This document shows, piece by piece, positions 33,782-43,024 of a stretch of 64,000 nt of DNA; the stretch's first letter is position 1, and each line of letters opens with the position of its first letter. Position numbers and translations under genes: made by a program. The stretch lies in contig JAGASK010000013.1 of the NCBI GenBank assembly GCA_017621815.1, forward strand, positions 148,298 through 212,297, read 5' to 3'. The stretch is from Lachnospiraceae bacterium. Lineage in GTDB: Bacteria > Bacillota > Clostridia > Lachnospirales > Lachnospiraceae. Below the pieces are notes generated by a model. That model ran no database searches. It saw only the letters and a program-made list of their open reading frames with translations, and was not told the origin of the DNA.

Positions 33782-34072
33782 ATGTCAGCAGATATATTTG
33801 ATGATAAATTTTTTCACAGGGAAGTGGCTTTTTGTAAGGTATACAGTCTGGACAGCAAGGAAAAGCTGGAAAAGTTATTTTTGAAAAACAGAATTTCCTA
33901 TTATATTGAATGGCAGGACAAATCATTTCTGCAGAGAATGTTTTCAAAGGACAACAGCAAAGAAAAAAGTGTTTTTACGATTTGTATTAATGAAGCGGAT
34001 GTGGAACGTGCCAGGGAACTGGTTCATGGAATTGAATCCATTAAGCTGCGGAAAAATGAGCATAACGTATAG
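33782..34072 (+). CDS. Small protein of unknown function
   Basis: This 96-residue soluble protein starts after a weak GGGGAGATG region and is followed directly by a terminator, so it forms a single-gene unit with its own promoter. The pattern (an N-terminal strand, EKLEKLFLKNRISYYIEW, then FTICINEADVERARELV) resembles a small ferredoxin-like DUF2007-type fold used as a domain in other proteins. The similarity is weak and no function is assigned. Confidence 0.68.
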   Translation: MSADIFDDKFFHREVAFCKVYSLDSKEKLEKLFLKNRISYYIEWQDKSFLQRMFSKDNSKEKSVFTICINEADVERARELVHGIESIKLRKNEHNV

Positions 34073-34080
34073 GACTGATA

Positions 34081-34106
34081 CCCCAGGTAATGCCTGGGGT
34101 TTATTT
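34081..34106 (+). terminator. Terminator after the small gene
   Basis: CCCCAGG (34081-34087), loop TAATG, CCTGGGG (34093-34099), then TTTATTT. Confidence 0.83.
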
Positions 34107-34173
34107 CTGCGGCAGGAAAACTGACCGGCATGAGCCTTTAAGTGGTCAGCGCTGTCCTGAGAGAGGAAACGGT

Positions 34174-35415
34174 ATGGAAATAAGAAGACAGGAGAGGCAT
34201 ATGGAAAAGGTTGAAAGAAATAAGAAAGAAAATAATGCAGGCAGCGGCGGGGAAATACTTTGCCCCGCATTTAAAAAGTGCGGAGGATGTCAGCTCCTTA
34301 ATATTTCTTATAAAAAACAGGTAAAAAATAAGCAGGAGCAGCTTTCAAAGCTTTTAAAGCCCTACTGCCGCATTGAGCCTTTCATAGGTATGGAACAGCC
34401 TATGCACTACAGGCACAAGGTAAACGCTGCTTTTGACAGAGACAGAAGAGGCAATGTTATTTCCGGCGTCTATAAAGAAGGCACCCATATTGTGGTTCCG
34501 GTGAAAAACTGTTTTCTGGAAAATGAAAAGGCGGATGCCGTTATCGGTACTGTAAGAGGTCTTTTGAAATCTTTTAAGATAAAAACCTATGATGAAGATA
34601 CCGGTTATGGTCTTCTGCGCCATGTAATGGTAAGAGCAGGATATGCCACCGGTCAGATTATGGTTGTTCTGGTGCTGGCGTCACCTATCCTGCCATCCAA
34701 AAATAATTTCGTAAAGGCTCTCAGAAAGGAGCATCCTGAGATTACCACCGTGATAATTAATGTAAATGATAAAAAAACCAGCATGGTTTTAGGAGACAGA
34801 GAACAGGTTATTTACGGCCCCGGTTATATTGAGGATGTTCTGTGCGGTAAAACCTTTAAAATTTCTCCAAGGTCATTTTATCAGGTCAATCCCGCACAAA
34901 CGCAGCAGCTCTACGGCAAAGCAATGGAATATGCGGCGCTTAAGGGAAAAGAAACAGTGCTGGACGCCTATTGCGGCACGGGAACAATCGGATTGATTGC
35001 AGCGGATAAGGCAAAGAGGGTAATCGGCGTGGAGCTGAATAAGGATGCTGTGAAGGATGCTGTTGTAAATGCGAAGCGCAATCAGGTGTCCAACATTCAG
35101 TTTTATCAGAAGGATGCCGGAGAATTTATGGTGCAGCTGTCTGAAAGCGGGGATAAGGTGGATGTGGTCTTTATGGATCCCCCGAGAAGCGGAAGCGATG
35201 AAAGGTTTCTTGCCAGTCTTATAAAGCTTGGACCGAAAAAGGTGGTTTACGTTTCCTGTAATCCCGAAACACTTGTAAGGGATTTGAAATATCTGACTGC
35301 CAAAGGATATCAGGTGAAAAAAGGAGTAGGCGTTGACATGTTTCCCTTTACGGTGGGGATAGAAGCAGTCTGCCTTTTGGAAAAGAGCGAAAACAGGAAG
35401 GGACAAAGGAGGTGA
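34174..35415 (+). CDS. RNA (uracil-5-)-methyltransferase, RumA/RlmCD family, without TRAM domain
   Basis: This 413-residue SAM-dependent enzyme methylates a uridine in rRNA or tRNA. An iron-sulfur cluster site is visible (Cys30, Cys36, Cys39 in CPAFKKCGGC, and a fourth Cys in PVKNCFLE). The SAM motif is VLDAYCGTGTIGL; FMDPPRSGSD and the nucleophile Cys in YVSCNPETLVRDL follow. Most relatives have a 60-residue TRAM domain in front; here the chain begins only about 30 residues before the cluster. ATG 34174 follows AGAGG; a start at 34201 is possible. Whether the target is U747, U1939 or another site cannot be read from the sequence. Confidence 0.9.
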   Translation: MEIRRQERHMEKVERNKKENNAGSGGEILCPAFKKCGGCQLLNISYKKQVKNKQEQLSKLLKPYCRIEPFIGMEQPMHYRHKVNAAFDRDRRGNVISGVYKEGTHIVVPVKNCFLENEKADAVIGTVRGLLKSFKIKTYDEDTGYGLLRHVMVRAGYATGQIMVVLVLASPILPSKNNFVKALRKEHPEITTVIINVNDKKTSMVLGDREQVIYGPGYIEDVLCGKTFKISPRSFYQVNPAQTQQLYGKAMEYAALKGKETVLDAYCGTGTIGLIAADKAKRVIGVELNKDAVKDAVVNAKRNQVSNIQFYQKDAGEFMVQLSESGDKVDVVFMDPPRSGSDERFLASLIKLGPKKVVYVSCNPETLVRDLKYLTAKGYQVKKGVGVDMFPFTVGIEAVCLLEKSENRKGQRR

Positions 35416-35432
35416 ATATCCTTTGTCCCTTT
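35400..35432. terminator. Bidirectional terminator between the methyltransferase and pyrI
   Basis: GGGACAAAGGA (35400-35410) and TCCTTTGTCCC (35419-35429), perfect 11-bp stem; TTT follows on the plus strand and A-rich bases precede it. The methyltransferase stop codon is in the loop. Confidence 0.75.
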
Positions 35433-35445
35433 CAGGTTCATGAAG

Positions 35446-35877
35446 CTACAGCCGTTCCCGGTATTTTTCTTCGCAGTACTTACAGCGGTAAATTTCTTTT
35501 TCCTCATCGGCAAGAACAAAGATGTGGGGAAGCTCCTGCTCAATGGAAGTGATGCATCTGGGGTTTTTGCATTTGATGACATTCTTGATTTCCTTTGGAA
35601 GAACCAGCTCTTTTTTATCCACGATTTCTCCGTCCTTGATGACATTGACGGTAATATTATGGTCAATAAAGGCAAGCACATCCAGGTCAAGCATATTGAT
35701 GTCGCATTCCACTTTTAAAATATCCTTTTTACCCATCTTATTGCTTCTGGCATTTTTAATAATGGCTACGGTACAGTCCAGTTTGTCCAACTGTAAGTGG
35801 TGATAAATGGAGAGACTTTTGCCGGCTTTAATATGGTCAAGTACGAAACCTTCTTCGATTTTTCCTACATTTAACAT
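35446..35877 (-). CDS. pyrI: Aspartate carbamoyltransferase regulatory chain
   Basis: The 143-residue protein has an N-terminal nucleotide-binding domain and a C-terminal zinc domain with CKNPRC and CKYC, the four-Cys site of PyrI. It binds CTP/ATP and regulates PyrB in the first committed step of pyrimidine synthesis. It lies 14 bp after pyrB in the usual order. Confidence 0.95.
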   Translation of the reverse strand: MLNVGKIEEGFVLDHIKAGKSLSIYHHLQLDKLDCTVAIIKNARSNKMGKKDILKVECDINMLDLDVLAFIDHNITVNVIKDGEIVDKKELVLPKEIKNVIKCKNPRCITSIEQELPHIFVLADEEKEIYRCKYCEEKYRERL

Positions 35878-35891
35878 GATAAATTCCTCCT

Positions 35892-36809
35892 TTAATATAC
35901 CTTAATATTAAGCAGGGTAAGAATCAGTGCCATTCTCACATAAACGCCGTATTGTACCTGCTTGAAATAGGCTGCTCTGGGGTCATCATCCACTTCTACG
36001 GAGATTTCATTGACTCTGGGAAGAGGGTGGAGTACCAGCATATCCTTTTTGGCAAGTTCCATCTTTGCTTTATCCAGAATATAAAAATCCTTTAAGCGGA
36101 CATAATCCTCTTCGTTGAAGAAGCGCTCCCTCTGCACACGGGTCATATAGAGGAAATCAAGCTGGGGCATAATGCTTTCCAGACGAATCACTTCCTCATA
36201 AGGAATGTTCTTTTCCTTCAGCATATCCGTAATGTAGTCAGGAACTTTTAACTCTTCAGGTGAGATAAAGATGAATTTAATGCCTTCATAACGCACAAGG
36301 GCGTTAATCAGGGAATGGACAGTACGTCCGAATTTCAAGTCACCGCATAAGCCGATGGTAAAATTGGAAAGCCTTCCCTTTAAGGAGCGGATGGTCAAAA
36401 GGTCTGTCAGGGTCTGGGTAGGATGCTGATGTCCTCCGTCCCCAGCGTTGATTACAGGAATGGAAGAGCGGCTGGCTGCAACCATGGGCGCACCTTCCTT
36501 GGGATGGCGCATGGCACAGATATCTGCAAAGCAGGAAATAACACGGATGGTATCAGAAACGCTTTCTCCCTTGGAAGCGGAAGAAGAACCGGCATCGGAA
36601 AAGCCGATAACGCTGCCCCCAAGATTCAGCATGGCGGATTCGAAGCTTAAGCGGGTACGGGTACTGGGTTCGTAGAAACAGGTGGCAAGCTTTTTGCCGG
36701 CACAGGCATGGGCATATTTGTCCATGTTTTTCTCAATATCCACTGCCAGGTCAAAGAGCTGGTCCAATTCCTGGACGGTAAAATCCAGAGGGTTCATAAG
36801 ATGTCTCAT
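35892..36809 (-). CDS. pyrB: Aspartate carbamoyltransferase catalytic chain
   Basis: The 305-residue enzyme joins carbamoyl phosphate and aspartate. It has the phosphate-binding [11 protein letters not shown], the RHPKEGAP region, [15 protein letters not shown] and [10 protein letters not shown] motifs. The presence of pyrI means the PyrB6-PyrI6 type of holoenzyme. No PyrR-type attenuator is visible in the short upstream region; the nitroreductase terminator at 36844 separates it from the gene before. Confidence 0.96.
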   Translation of the reverse strand: MRHLMNPLDFTVQELDQLFDLAVDIEKNMDKYAHACAGKKLATCFYEPSTRTRLSFESAMLNLGGSVIGFSDAGSSSASKGESVSDTIRVISCFADICAMRHPKEGAPMVAASRSSIPVINAGDGGHQHPTQTLTDLLTIRSLKGRLSNFTIGLCGDLKFGRTVHSLINALVRYEGIKFIFISPEELKVPDYITDMLKEKNIPYEEVIRLESIMPQLDFLYMTRVQRERFFNEEDYVRLKDFYILDKAKMELAKKDMLVLHPLPRVNEISVEVDDDPRAAYFKQVQYGVYVRMALILTLLNIKVY

Positions 36810-36843
36810 AGTTCTTTTTCTCCTTTATTTTATATTTTTCCCC

Positions 36844-36879
36844 AAAAAAATCGAAGAGCTTCAAATCTCTTCGATTTTT
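36844..36879 (-). terminator. Terminator of the nitroreductase gene
   Basis: AAAAATCGAAGAG and CTCTTCGATTTTT form a perfect 13-bp stem with an 8-nt loop; read on the minus strand a T run follows. Confidence 0.82.
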
Positions 36880-36889
36880 GAAATATGAA

Positions 36890-37435
36890 TTACTTATAAG
36901 TGAGTAAGTCCTCTACGGGTTTTCTTTTGGGAGCGGCAGGCTCTTCATCGGGATAACCGATGGGAATAAGAGCGGTGATTTCCTGATTTTCGGGAATCTC
37001 TAAAAGAGAAGCTGTTTTAGCTTCGTCAAAGATACCCATGATAACAGTACCGAGTCCTTTTTCGTATGCTGCCAGGCAAAAGCTTTGGGCAGCAATGCCG
37101 GCATCAAACATCTGCCAGGAATCTTCTTTGGCAGTTGTGAAAGAACCGTCACGTTCGTAGCCGCTGCGTCCCTTTATGTAAGTAATGGCAATAAGCATAG
37201 GAGCATTTTCAATGATAGCGCCGTTCTTAGGGAACATTTCAGTGCATTCCCTGGCGATTTTGTTTTTTAATTCACCTTCCACTGCAATGTAGCGGGCGAT
37301 TTGCGTATGCTTCCAGCTGGGCGCATAAGAAGCTGTTTCAATAATTTCGTTTAACAATTCGTGGCTCACAGGTGTTTCCTTGTATTTACGGATGCTTCTG
37401 CGGCCTTTAATACATTCTTTTGCAGTCATTTGCAC
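36890..37435 (-). CDS. Nitroreductase-family flavoprotein
   Basis: The 181-residue protein starts MQMTAKECIKGRRSIRKYKE, the FMN-phosphate-binding start of the nitroreductase family, followed by TASYAPSWKHTQIARYIAV and LAAYEKGLGTVIMGIFDEAK. Such enzymes are dimeric, bind FMN and reduce nitro groups or quinones with NAD(P)H; the natural substrate is unknown. It is a single gene with its own terminator. Confidence 0.92.
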   Translation of the reverse strand: MQMTAKECIKGRRSIRKYKETPVSHELLNEIIETASYAPSWKHTQIARYIAVEGELKNKIARECTEMFPKNGAIIENAPMLIAITYIKGRSGYERDGSFTTAKEDSWQMFDAGIAAQSFCLAAYEKGLGTVIMGIFDEAKTASLLEIPENQEITALIPIGYPDEEPAAPKRKPVEDLLTYK

Positions 37436-37580
37436 ACTCCTATCTGCCTTGAAAACAGGCTGAATACATTTTTACTATCATAGCATAGAAGGGATTTTCT
37501 TGCAATATGTCTTTGAATCTAGTATACTGGCAGTAGCATTTTACGCATGGCAGAAAACATGAAAAAGGAGGTTTTTCATT

Positions 37581-37964
37581 ATGGCAACAGAGTTTGTGGA
37601 AAGAAAAAGATGGCTGTTTTTCGGTCTTCCATTTACTTTTACGAAATATATTGTGAAGGAAAACACAATTACAATAGACAGCGGTCTTTTGAAAAAGATT
37701 GAGAACGACTGTTATATGTATAAAGTACAGGATGTGGAGCTTGTTTCATCCCTGACAGAAAGGATTTTTGGTCTGGGAACCGTTATTTGTTATACGGGCG
37801 ATACTACGCACCCAAAACTGGAGCTTGTACATATTAAAAATGCCAGGGCGGTAAAGGATTTTATTCTGGAGGCATCAGAGGAAGCCAGAATGAAACGGCG
37901 TACCATCAGTACGCTGGATATCGGTGCAGGCGAAATTGATGATATTGACGGAGACGGTATCTGA
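37581..37964 (+). CDS. Bacterial PH-domain protein
   Basis: The 127-residue protein fits a YdbS-like bacterial PH domain: KYIVKENTITIDSGLLKK, YKVQDVELVSSLTERIFG and a GLGTVICYTGDTTHPKLEL strand pair. The acidic C-terminal tail ends DDIDGDGI. There is no membrane helix, unlike many YdbS proteins. AAAGGAGG precedes the ATG. The function is unknown, possibly lipid or protein binding. Confidence 0.8.
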   Translation: MATEFVERKRWLFFGLPFTFTKYIVKENTITIDSGLLKKIENDCYMYKVQDVELVSSLTERIFGLGTVICYTGDTTHPKLELVHIKNARAVKDFILEASEEARMKRRTISTLDIGAGEIDDIDGDGI

Positions 37965-38041
37965 TGCGGGGTTAGATAAGCTGTGGAGAGTGTTTTGTTC
38001 CACTGAGATGGTCCGCAAAGCGTGCGTCGTCAGGTAAAAAC

Positions 38042-38078
38042 AGGCGGTATGAAGGAAACATCATACCGCCTTGCTTTT
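38042..38078. terminator. Terminator between the PH-domain gene and the small membrane protein gene
   Basis: AGGCGGTATGA (38042-38052) and TCATACCGCCT (38061-38071), perfect stem; TTGCTTTT follows. The second arm contains the end of the minus-strand gene. Confidence 0.68.
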
Positions 38079-38471
38079 GCCTGCGGCGAGCAGGCGTTCA
38101 AACAGAAGACCTGCAAGGAACCAGTTTGGAAAGTAATCCAGGCGCACAACCTCTTTAATATTCCAGCGGCTGCGTCCATAGTTCCAGGGGCAGAATTTTT
38201 TTAAGGTAAGGAAACGTCCTGTCAGATATTCTCCGGTAAAAATACAAACAGCGTAAATACTTCCTCTTATATAGGAAGGAAACATTTTTACCAGACGAAA
38301 CAGCGGAGTAAGAAAACAGGCGCTTCCATAGATAGGGAACATCCAAAGGGAAGTTTGTCCCTTAAGGGTAAATTCCCGCCTCCTTAAGGAAAGCAGGGAA
38401 GTATAAATAATCTCCATACACCAGCCGGTAAGGCCGCATTTAAAAAAGTTTTTAATCAATTTTTTCATCAT
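38061..38471 (-). CDS. Small PF06541-like membrane protein (putative ABC permease family)
   Basis: The 136-residue protein has the pattern GLTGWCMEIIYTSL, FPIYGSACFLTPLF, GEYLTGRFL and WNYGRSRWNIKEVVRLDY, which fits the PF06541 'putative ABC transporter' family common in Lachnospiraceae. About four membrane helices are predicted; the function is not established. The start is uncertain: the frame stays open to 38672 inside folC, but the family-like region begins at the double Met at 38468-38471. There is no clear Shine-Dalgarno. Confidence 0.65.
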   Translation of the reverse strand: MMKKLIKNFFKCGLTGWCMEIIYTSLLSLRRREFTLKGQTSLWMFPIYGSACFLTPLFRLVKMFPSYIRGSIYAVCIFTGEYLTGRFLTLKKFCPWNYGRSRWNIKEVVRLDYFPNWFLAGLLFERLLAAGKSKAV

Positions 38472-38507
38472 AAAATCATTATTGGCATTGGAAGGAAAAA
38501 TATACTT

Positions 38508-39848
38508 ATGGAAGAAAAAAAAGAAGAAAATGCAGAAAATGAAATGTCCTTCAAGGAGGCAATGGATTATATTGACAGCCTGCAGGCTTATGGAATTGTG
38601 CCTGGACTTGAAAATATCAGAAATCTTTGTGAAAAGCTGGGCAATCCCCAGGATGATTTGAAATTTATACATATTGCAGGAACCAACGGAAAAGGCTCGG
38701 TGCTCTGCTTTGTATCCTCTATTTTAAAGGAGGCAGGCTATCGTACGGGAAGGTATATATCCCCAACCATCTTTGATTACAGGGAAAGAATTCAGATAAA
38801 CGGCAGAATGATTTCCAAAAAAGATTTATGTGCCGGAATGACCAGGGTGAAGGAGGCCTGTGAAGAGCTGGTAAAAGAAGGAGAACCTCAGCCTACGCCT
38901 TTTGAAGTGGAAACAGCTCTGGCCTTTTTGTATTTTAAGGAAAAGCAGTGTGATATAGTGGTGCTGGAAACCGGCATGGGCGGAAAACTGGATGCTACCA
39001 ATATCATTAAAAATACAATAACAGCTGTTTTTACATCTATAAGCCCGGACCACATGAAATTTCTTGGAAATACACTGGCCGAAATTACGGAAGTAAAGTC
39101 AGGGATTCTTAAAAGAGGCTGCAAAGCAGTGACGGTAAGCCAATATCCGGAGGTAATCGAAGTGCTGAAGGAGAAGTGCCGGGAAATGCAGGTTCCCCTT
39201 GTTATGGCAGAGCCGGAAAAGGCTGTAAAGGTGAAAAGTACACTGGAGAGCCAGAGGTTTTCCTATAAAGAATATAAGGATATGATGATAATGCTTACAG
39301 GGCGCTATCAGATTGATAATGCGGTTCTCTCCCTGGAGGTTGTCAGGACTCTTGGTGAAAGCGGTTATCCTGTTACGGAAAAGGCAGTAAGAAAAGGACT
39401 GGAAAATGCAAAATGGCCCGGAAGATTTCAGCTCCTTCACAAAAAGCCTGTATTTATTGCGGATGGAGCGCATAACAGGGACGGAGCCGCAAGGCTTGCG
39501 GATTCCATTCGTTTTTATTTTACAAATAAAAGAATAATATATATAATGGGAGTGTTGAGGGATAAGGAGCAGGAGGAAATCATTAAAGAGACCTGTCCCT
39601 ATGCGGACCAGATTTTAACTGTTTCCACGGAAGGAAAACGAGGGCTTTCCGCTTATGAACTGGCTTGTGAGGTCAAAAGGTTTCATAAGAATGTAACGGC
39701 TCTTGACAGTGTGGAGGAAGCGGTAGAGCTTAGTTTTATGCTGGCGGATAAGGATTCGGTTATCATTGCTTTTGGCTCCCTGTCTTATCTTGGCAAGCTG
39801 ATAAAAACTGTTGAAAACAGGGATAAATCAAAAATGATTCAGGTATAA
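38508..39848 (+). CDS. folC: Folylpolyglutamate synthase / dihydrofolate synthase
   Basis: The 446-residue Mur-ligase-type enzyme adds glutamate to dihydropteroate and to folates. The P-loop [15 protein letters not shown] is near residue 55, followed by [15 protein letters not shown] and [13 protein letters not shown] Glu/Lys-rich extra N-terminus ([13 protein letters not shown]) precedes the usual [10 protein letters not shown] start, so translation could also start at that internal ATG. It opens a folate operon running to folBK. Confidence 0.94.
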   Translation: MEEKKEENAENEMSFKEAMDYIDSLQAYGIVPGLENIRNLCEKLGNPQDDLKFIHIAGTNGKGSVLCFVSSILKEAGYRTGRYISPTIFDYRERIQINGRMISKKDLCAGMTRVKEACEELVKEGEPQPTPFEVETALAFLYFKEKQCDIVVLETGMGGKLDATNIIKNTITAVFTSISPDHMKFLGNTLAEITEVKSGILKRGCKAVTVSQYPEVIEVLKEKCREMQVPLVMAEPEKAVKVKSTLESQRFSYKEYKDMMIMLTGRYQIDNAVLSLEVVRTLGESGYPVTEKAVRKGLENAKWPGRFQLLHKKPVFIADGAHNRDGAARLADSIRFYFTNKRIIYIMGVLRDKEQEEIIKETCPYADQILTVSTEGKRGLSAYELACEVKRFHKNVTALDSVEEAVELSFMLADKDSVIIAFGSLSYLGKLIKTVENRDKSKMIQV

Positions 39849-39871
39849 GCAATAACAAAGGTGGTTTTTAC

Positions 39872-40429
39872 ATGATTGATAAGGATAAAATTAAGGATGC
39901 TGTTAAGCTTTTGCTGCAGGGAATCGGTGAGGATGTGAACCGGGAAGGGCTTAAGGATACACCGGACCGGGTAGCAAGAATGTATGAAGAGATTTACGGA
40001 GGCATGGAGGAGGATGCAGGCATTCATCTGTCCAAAACATTTGCAGCCCAAAACAACGAGATGGTAATAGAAAAGGATATTGTTTTTTATTCCACCTGTG
40101 AGCATCATTTGATGCCGTTTTACGGAAAGGCTCATATTGCTTATATTCCCGACGGCAGGGTGGTGGGATTAAGCAAGCTTGCAAGGACTGTGGAGGTTTA
40201 TGCCAGAAGACCCCAGATTCAGGAAAAAATGACGGCGGAAATTGCTGATGCTATTATGGAGCATTTAAAACCTAAGGGAGTGATGGTAATGGTGCAGGCA
40301 GAGCATATGTGCATGACCATGCGGGGGGTGAAAAAACCGGGAAGCCAGACGGTAACAATGGTAACAAGAGGAGTATTCGCAGAGGATGCCGAACTGAAAA
40401 ACACTTTTTTGCAGTTGGTAAGGGTATAA
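39872..40429 (+). CDS. folE: GTP cyclohydrolase I
   Basis: The 185-residue enzyme turns GTP into dihydroneopterin triphosphate, the first step of folate synthesis. [12 protein letters not shown] (zinc Cys and catalytic His), [20 protein letters not shown] and [11 protein letters not shown] (second zinc Cys) are all present. The zinc-dependent FolE-I form is therefore intact. It lies 23 bp after folC with AAAGGTGG before the ATG. Confidence 0.97.
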   Translation: MIDKDKIKDAVKLLLQGIGEDVNREGLKDTPDRVARMYEEIYGGMEEDAGIHLSKTFAAQNNEMVIEKDIVFYSTCEHHLMPFYGKAHIAYIPDGRVVGLSKLARTVEVYARRPQIQEKMTAEIADAIMEHLKPKGVMVMVQAEHMCMTMRGVKKPGSQTVTMVTRGVFAEDAELKNTFLQLVRV

Positions 40430-40434
40430 AAGAT

Positions 40435-40917
40435 ATGGAACGTGTGAATCAGATTTTGAAGTTGGATTTATATAAGGAATATGTCAACAGAAATATGCTG
40501 GCAGAAAAACAGCGGCAGTTCTGCCGTCATGACATGGGGCATTTTCTGGATGTGGCGAGAATTGCCATGATTTTGAACCTGAGCGAGCAATATGGTCTTT
40601 CCAAGGAGATGATTTACGCAGCGGCACTGCTTCACGATATCGGAAGATGGAAGCAGTACGAGGACGGCACACCTCATGAGGAGGTAAGTGCGCAGCTGGC
40701 ACCGGAAATACTTGTTAAATGTGGATTTAATAAAGAAGAAACTGCTGCTGTTGTGAATGCCATCAGCAATCACAGAAATGTGTATATTAAGGAAGATAAG
40801 GATTTGTCAGGGCTTTTATACCGGTCGGACAAGCTCAGCAGAGCTTGCTTTTCCTGTGCGGCAGAAAGTGAGTGCGACTGGAAAAAAGATAAAAAGAACC
40901 TGTTATTAAATATCTGA
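40435..40917 (+). CDS. HD-domain phosphohydrolase in the folate operon
   Basis: The 160-residue protein has a clear HD site: HDMGHFLDVARIA, LLHDIGRWKQYEDG, and a later Asp-bearing LLYRSDKLSRAC. It is a metal-dependent phosphohydrolase of small size. It lies between folE and folP, with an AAGGG about 11 bases before ATG 40435. The unknown dihydroneopterin triphosphate phosphatase step falls exactly between FolE and FolB, and this gene is a possible candidate; that is an inference from position. Three Cys near the C-terminus (ACFSCAAESEC) are a further feature. Confidence 0.85.
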   Translation: MERVNQILKLDLYKEYVNRNMLAEKQRQFCRHDMGHFLDVARIAMILNLSEQYGLSKEMIYAAALLHDIGRWKQYEDGTPHEEVSAQLAPEILVKCGFNKEETAAVVNAISNHRNVYIKEDKDLSGLLYRSDKLSRACFSCAAESECDWKKDKKNLLLNI

Positions 40918-41011
40918 TGAAAGAAAAATTTGAAGGTTTGAAAGAAATCTTTCATCTTTGCAACACTGTTGAGTAGAAAATATATTGCGGAAATGTGAGG
41001 TAAAGCAGAAG

Positions 41012-41818
41012 ATGAAAATCGGGAACCGGGAATTTGATGTCAGGAATCATACGTATATAATGGGAATTTTGAATGTTACGCCGGATTCCTTTTCTGATGG
41101 CGGAAAGTTTAATGAAATGGATAAAGCCCTTTATCATGTAGAGGAAATGTTAAGCCAGGGCATGGATATTCTTGATATTGGAGGGGAATCCACAAGACCC
41201 GGCTATACACTGCTGCCTGATGAAGTTGAGATAGAACGTGTTGTGCCGGTAATCGAAGCGGTTAAATCCAGATTTGATGTACCGGTTTCTCTTGATACTT
41301 ATAAAAGCAAGGTGGCCCTTGCGGGAATAGAAGCAGGAGCAGACCTGATTAATGATATCTGGGGACTGAAGTATGATGATAAAATAGCGGATGTTATTTC
41401 TGAGTCCGGATTGCCCTGTTGCCTGATGCATAACAGAAAGGAAGCGGATTACCGGAATTTTATGGAGGACGTAGCTGCAGATTTGGCGGAAACCATCCGG
41501 CTTGCGGGAAAGGCCGGCATTGCTGATGATAAGATTATTCTGGACCCCGGAGTAGGCTTTGGAAAAACTTATGAAAACAACCTTGAAATTATAAATTCTT
41601 TAGAGCAGCTTAAGGTGTTCGGTTATCCCCTCCTTCTTGGTACCAGCAGAAAATCGGTTATAGGGCTTACCCTTGACCTTCCGGCTTCTGAAAGAGTGGA
41701 AGGAACACTGGTTACTACAGTTTTCGGGGTGCTGAAAGGCTGTGCTTTTGTAAGAGTACATGATATTAAGGAAAATGTCCGGGCTGTAAAGATGGCGGAG
41801 GCAATTCTGAAGGCATAG
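41012..41818 (+). CDS. folP: Dihydropteroate synthase
   Basis: The 268-residue TIM-barrel enzyme joins dihydropterin pyrophosphate with p-aminobenzoate and is the sulfonamide target. MGILNVTPDSFSDGG, ILDIGGESTRPG, DLINDIWGL and LLGTSRKSVIG are typical. ATG 41012 is chosen; a TTG at 40985 in frame has no good site. It is preceded by a 94-bp gap after the HD gene. Confidence 0.96.
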   Translation: MKIGNREFDVRNHTYIMGILNVTPDSFSDGGKFNEMDKALYHVEEMLSQGMDILDIGGESTRPGYTLLPDEVEIERVVPVIEAVKSRFDVPVSLDTYKSKVALAGIEAGADLINDIWGLKYDDKIADVISESGLPCCLMHNRKEADYRNFMEDVAADLAETIRLAGKAGIADDKIILDPGVGFGKTYENNLEIINSLEQLKVFGYPLLLGTSRKSVIGLTLDLPASERVEGTLVTTVFGVLKGCAFVRVHDIKENVRAVKMAEAILKA

Positions 41819-41863
41819 TTTCGCAATTATCTAAAAAAATTTTTGAAACGGGGAGAAAACGGC

Positions 41864-42709
41864 ATGGATGAAATCAGGATTGAAAATCTGGAAGTTTATG
41901 CGGGACATGGTGTGTTTGAGGAAGAAAACGCTGCAGGACAGCCCTTTTTTGTAAATGTCGTGTTGTATATGGATACAAGGGAAGCCGGATTGCAGGATAA
42001 TCTGACATTATCAACTCATTACGGAGAGGTTTCGCAGTTTATAAACCGCTATTTAAAGGAACATACTTTTCATCTTATCGAAGCTGCAGCAGAACATATC
42101 GCAGAACAGATACTTCTGCATTTTCCTCTGGTACATGCACTTGATTTGGAAATCAAAAAGCCCAGGGCGCCTATTGGGCTTCCTTTCGGCAGTGTTTCGG
42201 TAAAAATAAGCAGAGGCTGGAAAAAGGCGTATCTCGGGATTGGCTCCAATCTGGGAGACAAGCGGAAATTTGTGGAAGAGGCTATTGAAAAAATAAAGAA
42301 AAATCCTGAAATCAGAAAGGTGCGCACGTCTGAATTAATTGTTACCGAGCCTTACGGCGGTGTGAAGCAGGACGTATTTTTAAACGGGGCAATAGAACTG
42401 GAAACCTTATATTTTCCAGAAGAACTTTTACACTTTTTGCAATTCGTTGAAAAGGAAGCCGGAAGGGAAAGAAAAATTCATTGGGGTCCCAGGACACTGG
42501 ATTTGGACATCTTATTTTATGAGAAATTTGTTTCCGATGAGTCGGTTCTTACGGTGCCCCATCCCGATATGCAGAACAGGGAGTTTGTATTAAAGCCCCT
42601 TGCGGAGCTTTGCCCCTATTATGTGCATCCTGTCCTTTTAAAAAGTGTCAGGCAGCTTCTTGAAGAATTGCAAGAGAAGAGCAGTGTGCAGAAGAATGCG
42701 GATGTGTAA
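41864..42709 (+). CDS. folBK: Dihydroneopterin aldolase - HPPK fusion (FolB-FolK)
   Basis: This 281-residue bifunctional protein has FolB at about 1-117 (ENLEVYAGHGVFEEENAAGQ, TFHLIEAAAEHIAEQIL) and FolK at about 122-281 (AYLGIGSNLGDK, PYGGVKQDVFLNGAIELET, HWGPRTLDLDILFY, VPHPDMQNREFVLKPLAEL). It makes hydroxymethyl-dihydropterin and then its pyrophosphate, the substrate of FolP. The start at 41864 follows GGGGAGAAAA. Such fusions occur in several Gram-positive groups. Confidence 0.96.
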   Translation: MDEIRIENLEVYAGHGVFEEENAAGQPFFVNVVLYMDTREAGLQDNLTLSTHYGEVSQFINRYLKEHTFHLIEAAAEHIAEQILLHFPLVHALDLEIKKPRAPIGLPFGSVSVKISRGWKKAYLGIGSNLGDKRKFVEEAIEKIKKNPEIRKVRTSELIVTEPYGGVKQDVFLNGAIELETLYFPEELLHFLQFVEKEAGRERKIHWGPRTLDLDILFYEKFVSDESVLTVPHPDMQNREFVLKPLAELCPYYVHPVLLKSVRQLLEELQEKSSVQKNADV

Positions 42710-42735
42710 ATTGCAGCAGAAAGGATAAGCGGAAA

Positions 42736-42936
42736 ATGACAGGTAAAAAGAGAAAAACCCCTGTGGGGAGCTGTGAGCAGTGCAATAATTATGTATATGA
42801 TGAGGATTATGAGTGTTATACCTGTGAAATGGATTTGGATGAGGATGAAATGGCAAGATTTCTGGCAGACGAATTCAGGGATTGTCCTTATTACCAACCG
42901 GGGGATGAGTATCTGGTGGTAAGGAAACAAATGTAG
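42736..42936 (+). CDS. Small four-Cys protein, DUF6472-like
   Basis: The 66-residue acidic protein contains GSCEQCNNYVYDEDYECYTC, a likely zinc site of two C-x2-C pairs, followed by MDLDEDEMARFL and DCPYYQPGDEY. It resembles the small DUF6472 proteins of Lachnospiraceae. It is 26 bp after folBK and probably in the same transcript. The function is unknown. Confidence 0.75.
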   Translation: MTGKKRKTPVGSCEQCNNYVYDEDYECYTCEMDLDEDEMARFLADEFRDCPYYQPGDEYLVVRKQM

Positions 42937-42960
42937 AAACGAAATTTTATAAAAATTTAA

Positions 42961-42988
42961 TTGCTTTTCAACTATAGTATGTTACAAT
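42961..42988 (+). promoter_or_regulatory. Possible promoter of the Rpn-like gene
   Basis: TTGCTT at 42961-42966 and TACAAT at 42983-42988, spacer 16 bp. It would give an untranslated leader of about 120 nt that contains the three-helix element at 43025-43078. Confidence 0.5.
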
Positions 42989-43024
42989 AAACTCATTGGA
43001 ATAATTCTTTTCCAGTAAATTCGT

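Noticed and set aside
36810-36890. PyrR-type attenuator before pyrB
   Set aside because: The only strong hairpin has its T run on the side that fits the nitroreductase terminator, and the gap is too short for a PyrR leader.
38472-38507. THF riboswitch before the folate operon
   Set aside because: The gap upstream of folC is too short and holds none of the conserved THF-riboswitch elements.
38061-38672. A 203-residue minus-strand protein overlapping folC
   Set aside because: The first 67 residues are antisense to folC and low complexity; only the part from 38471 downward resembles a protein family.
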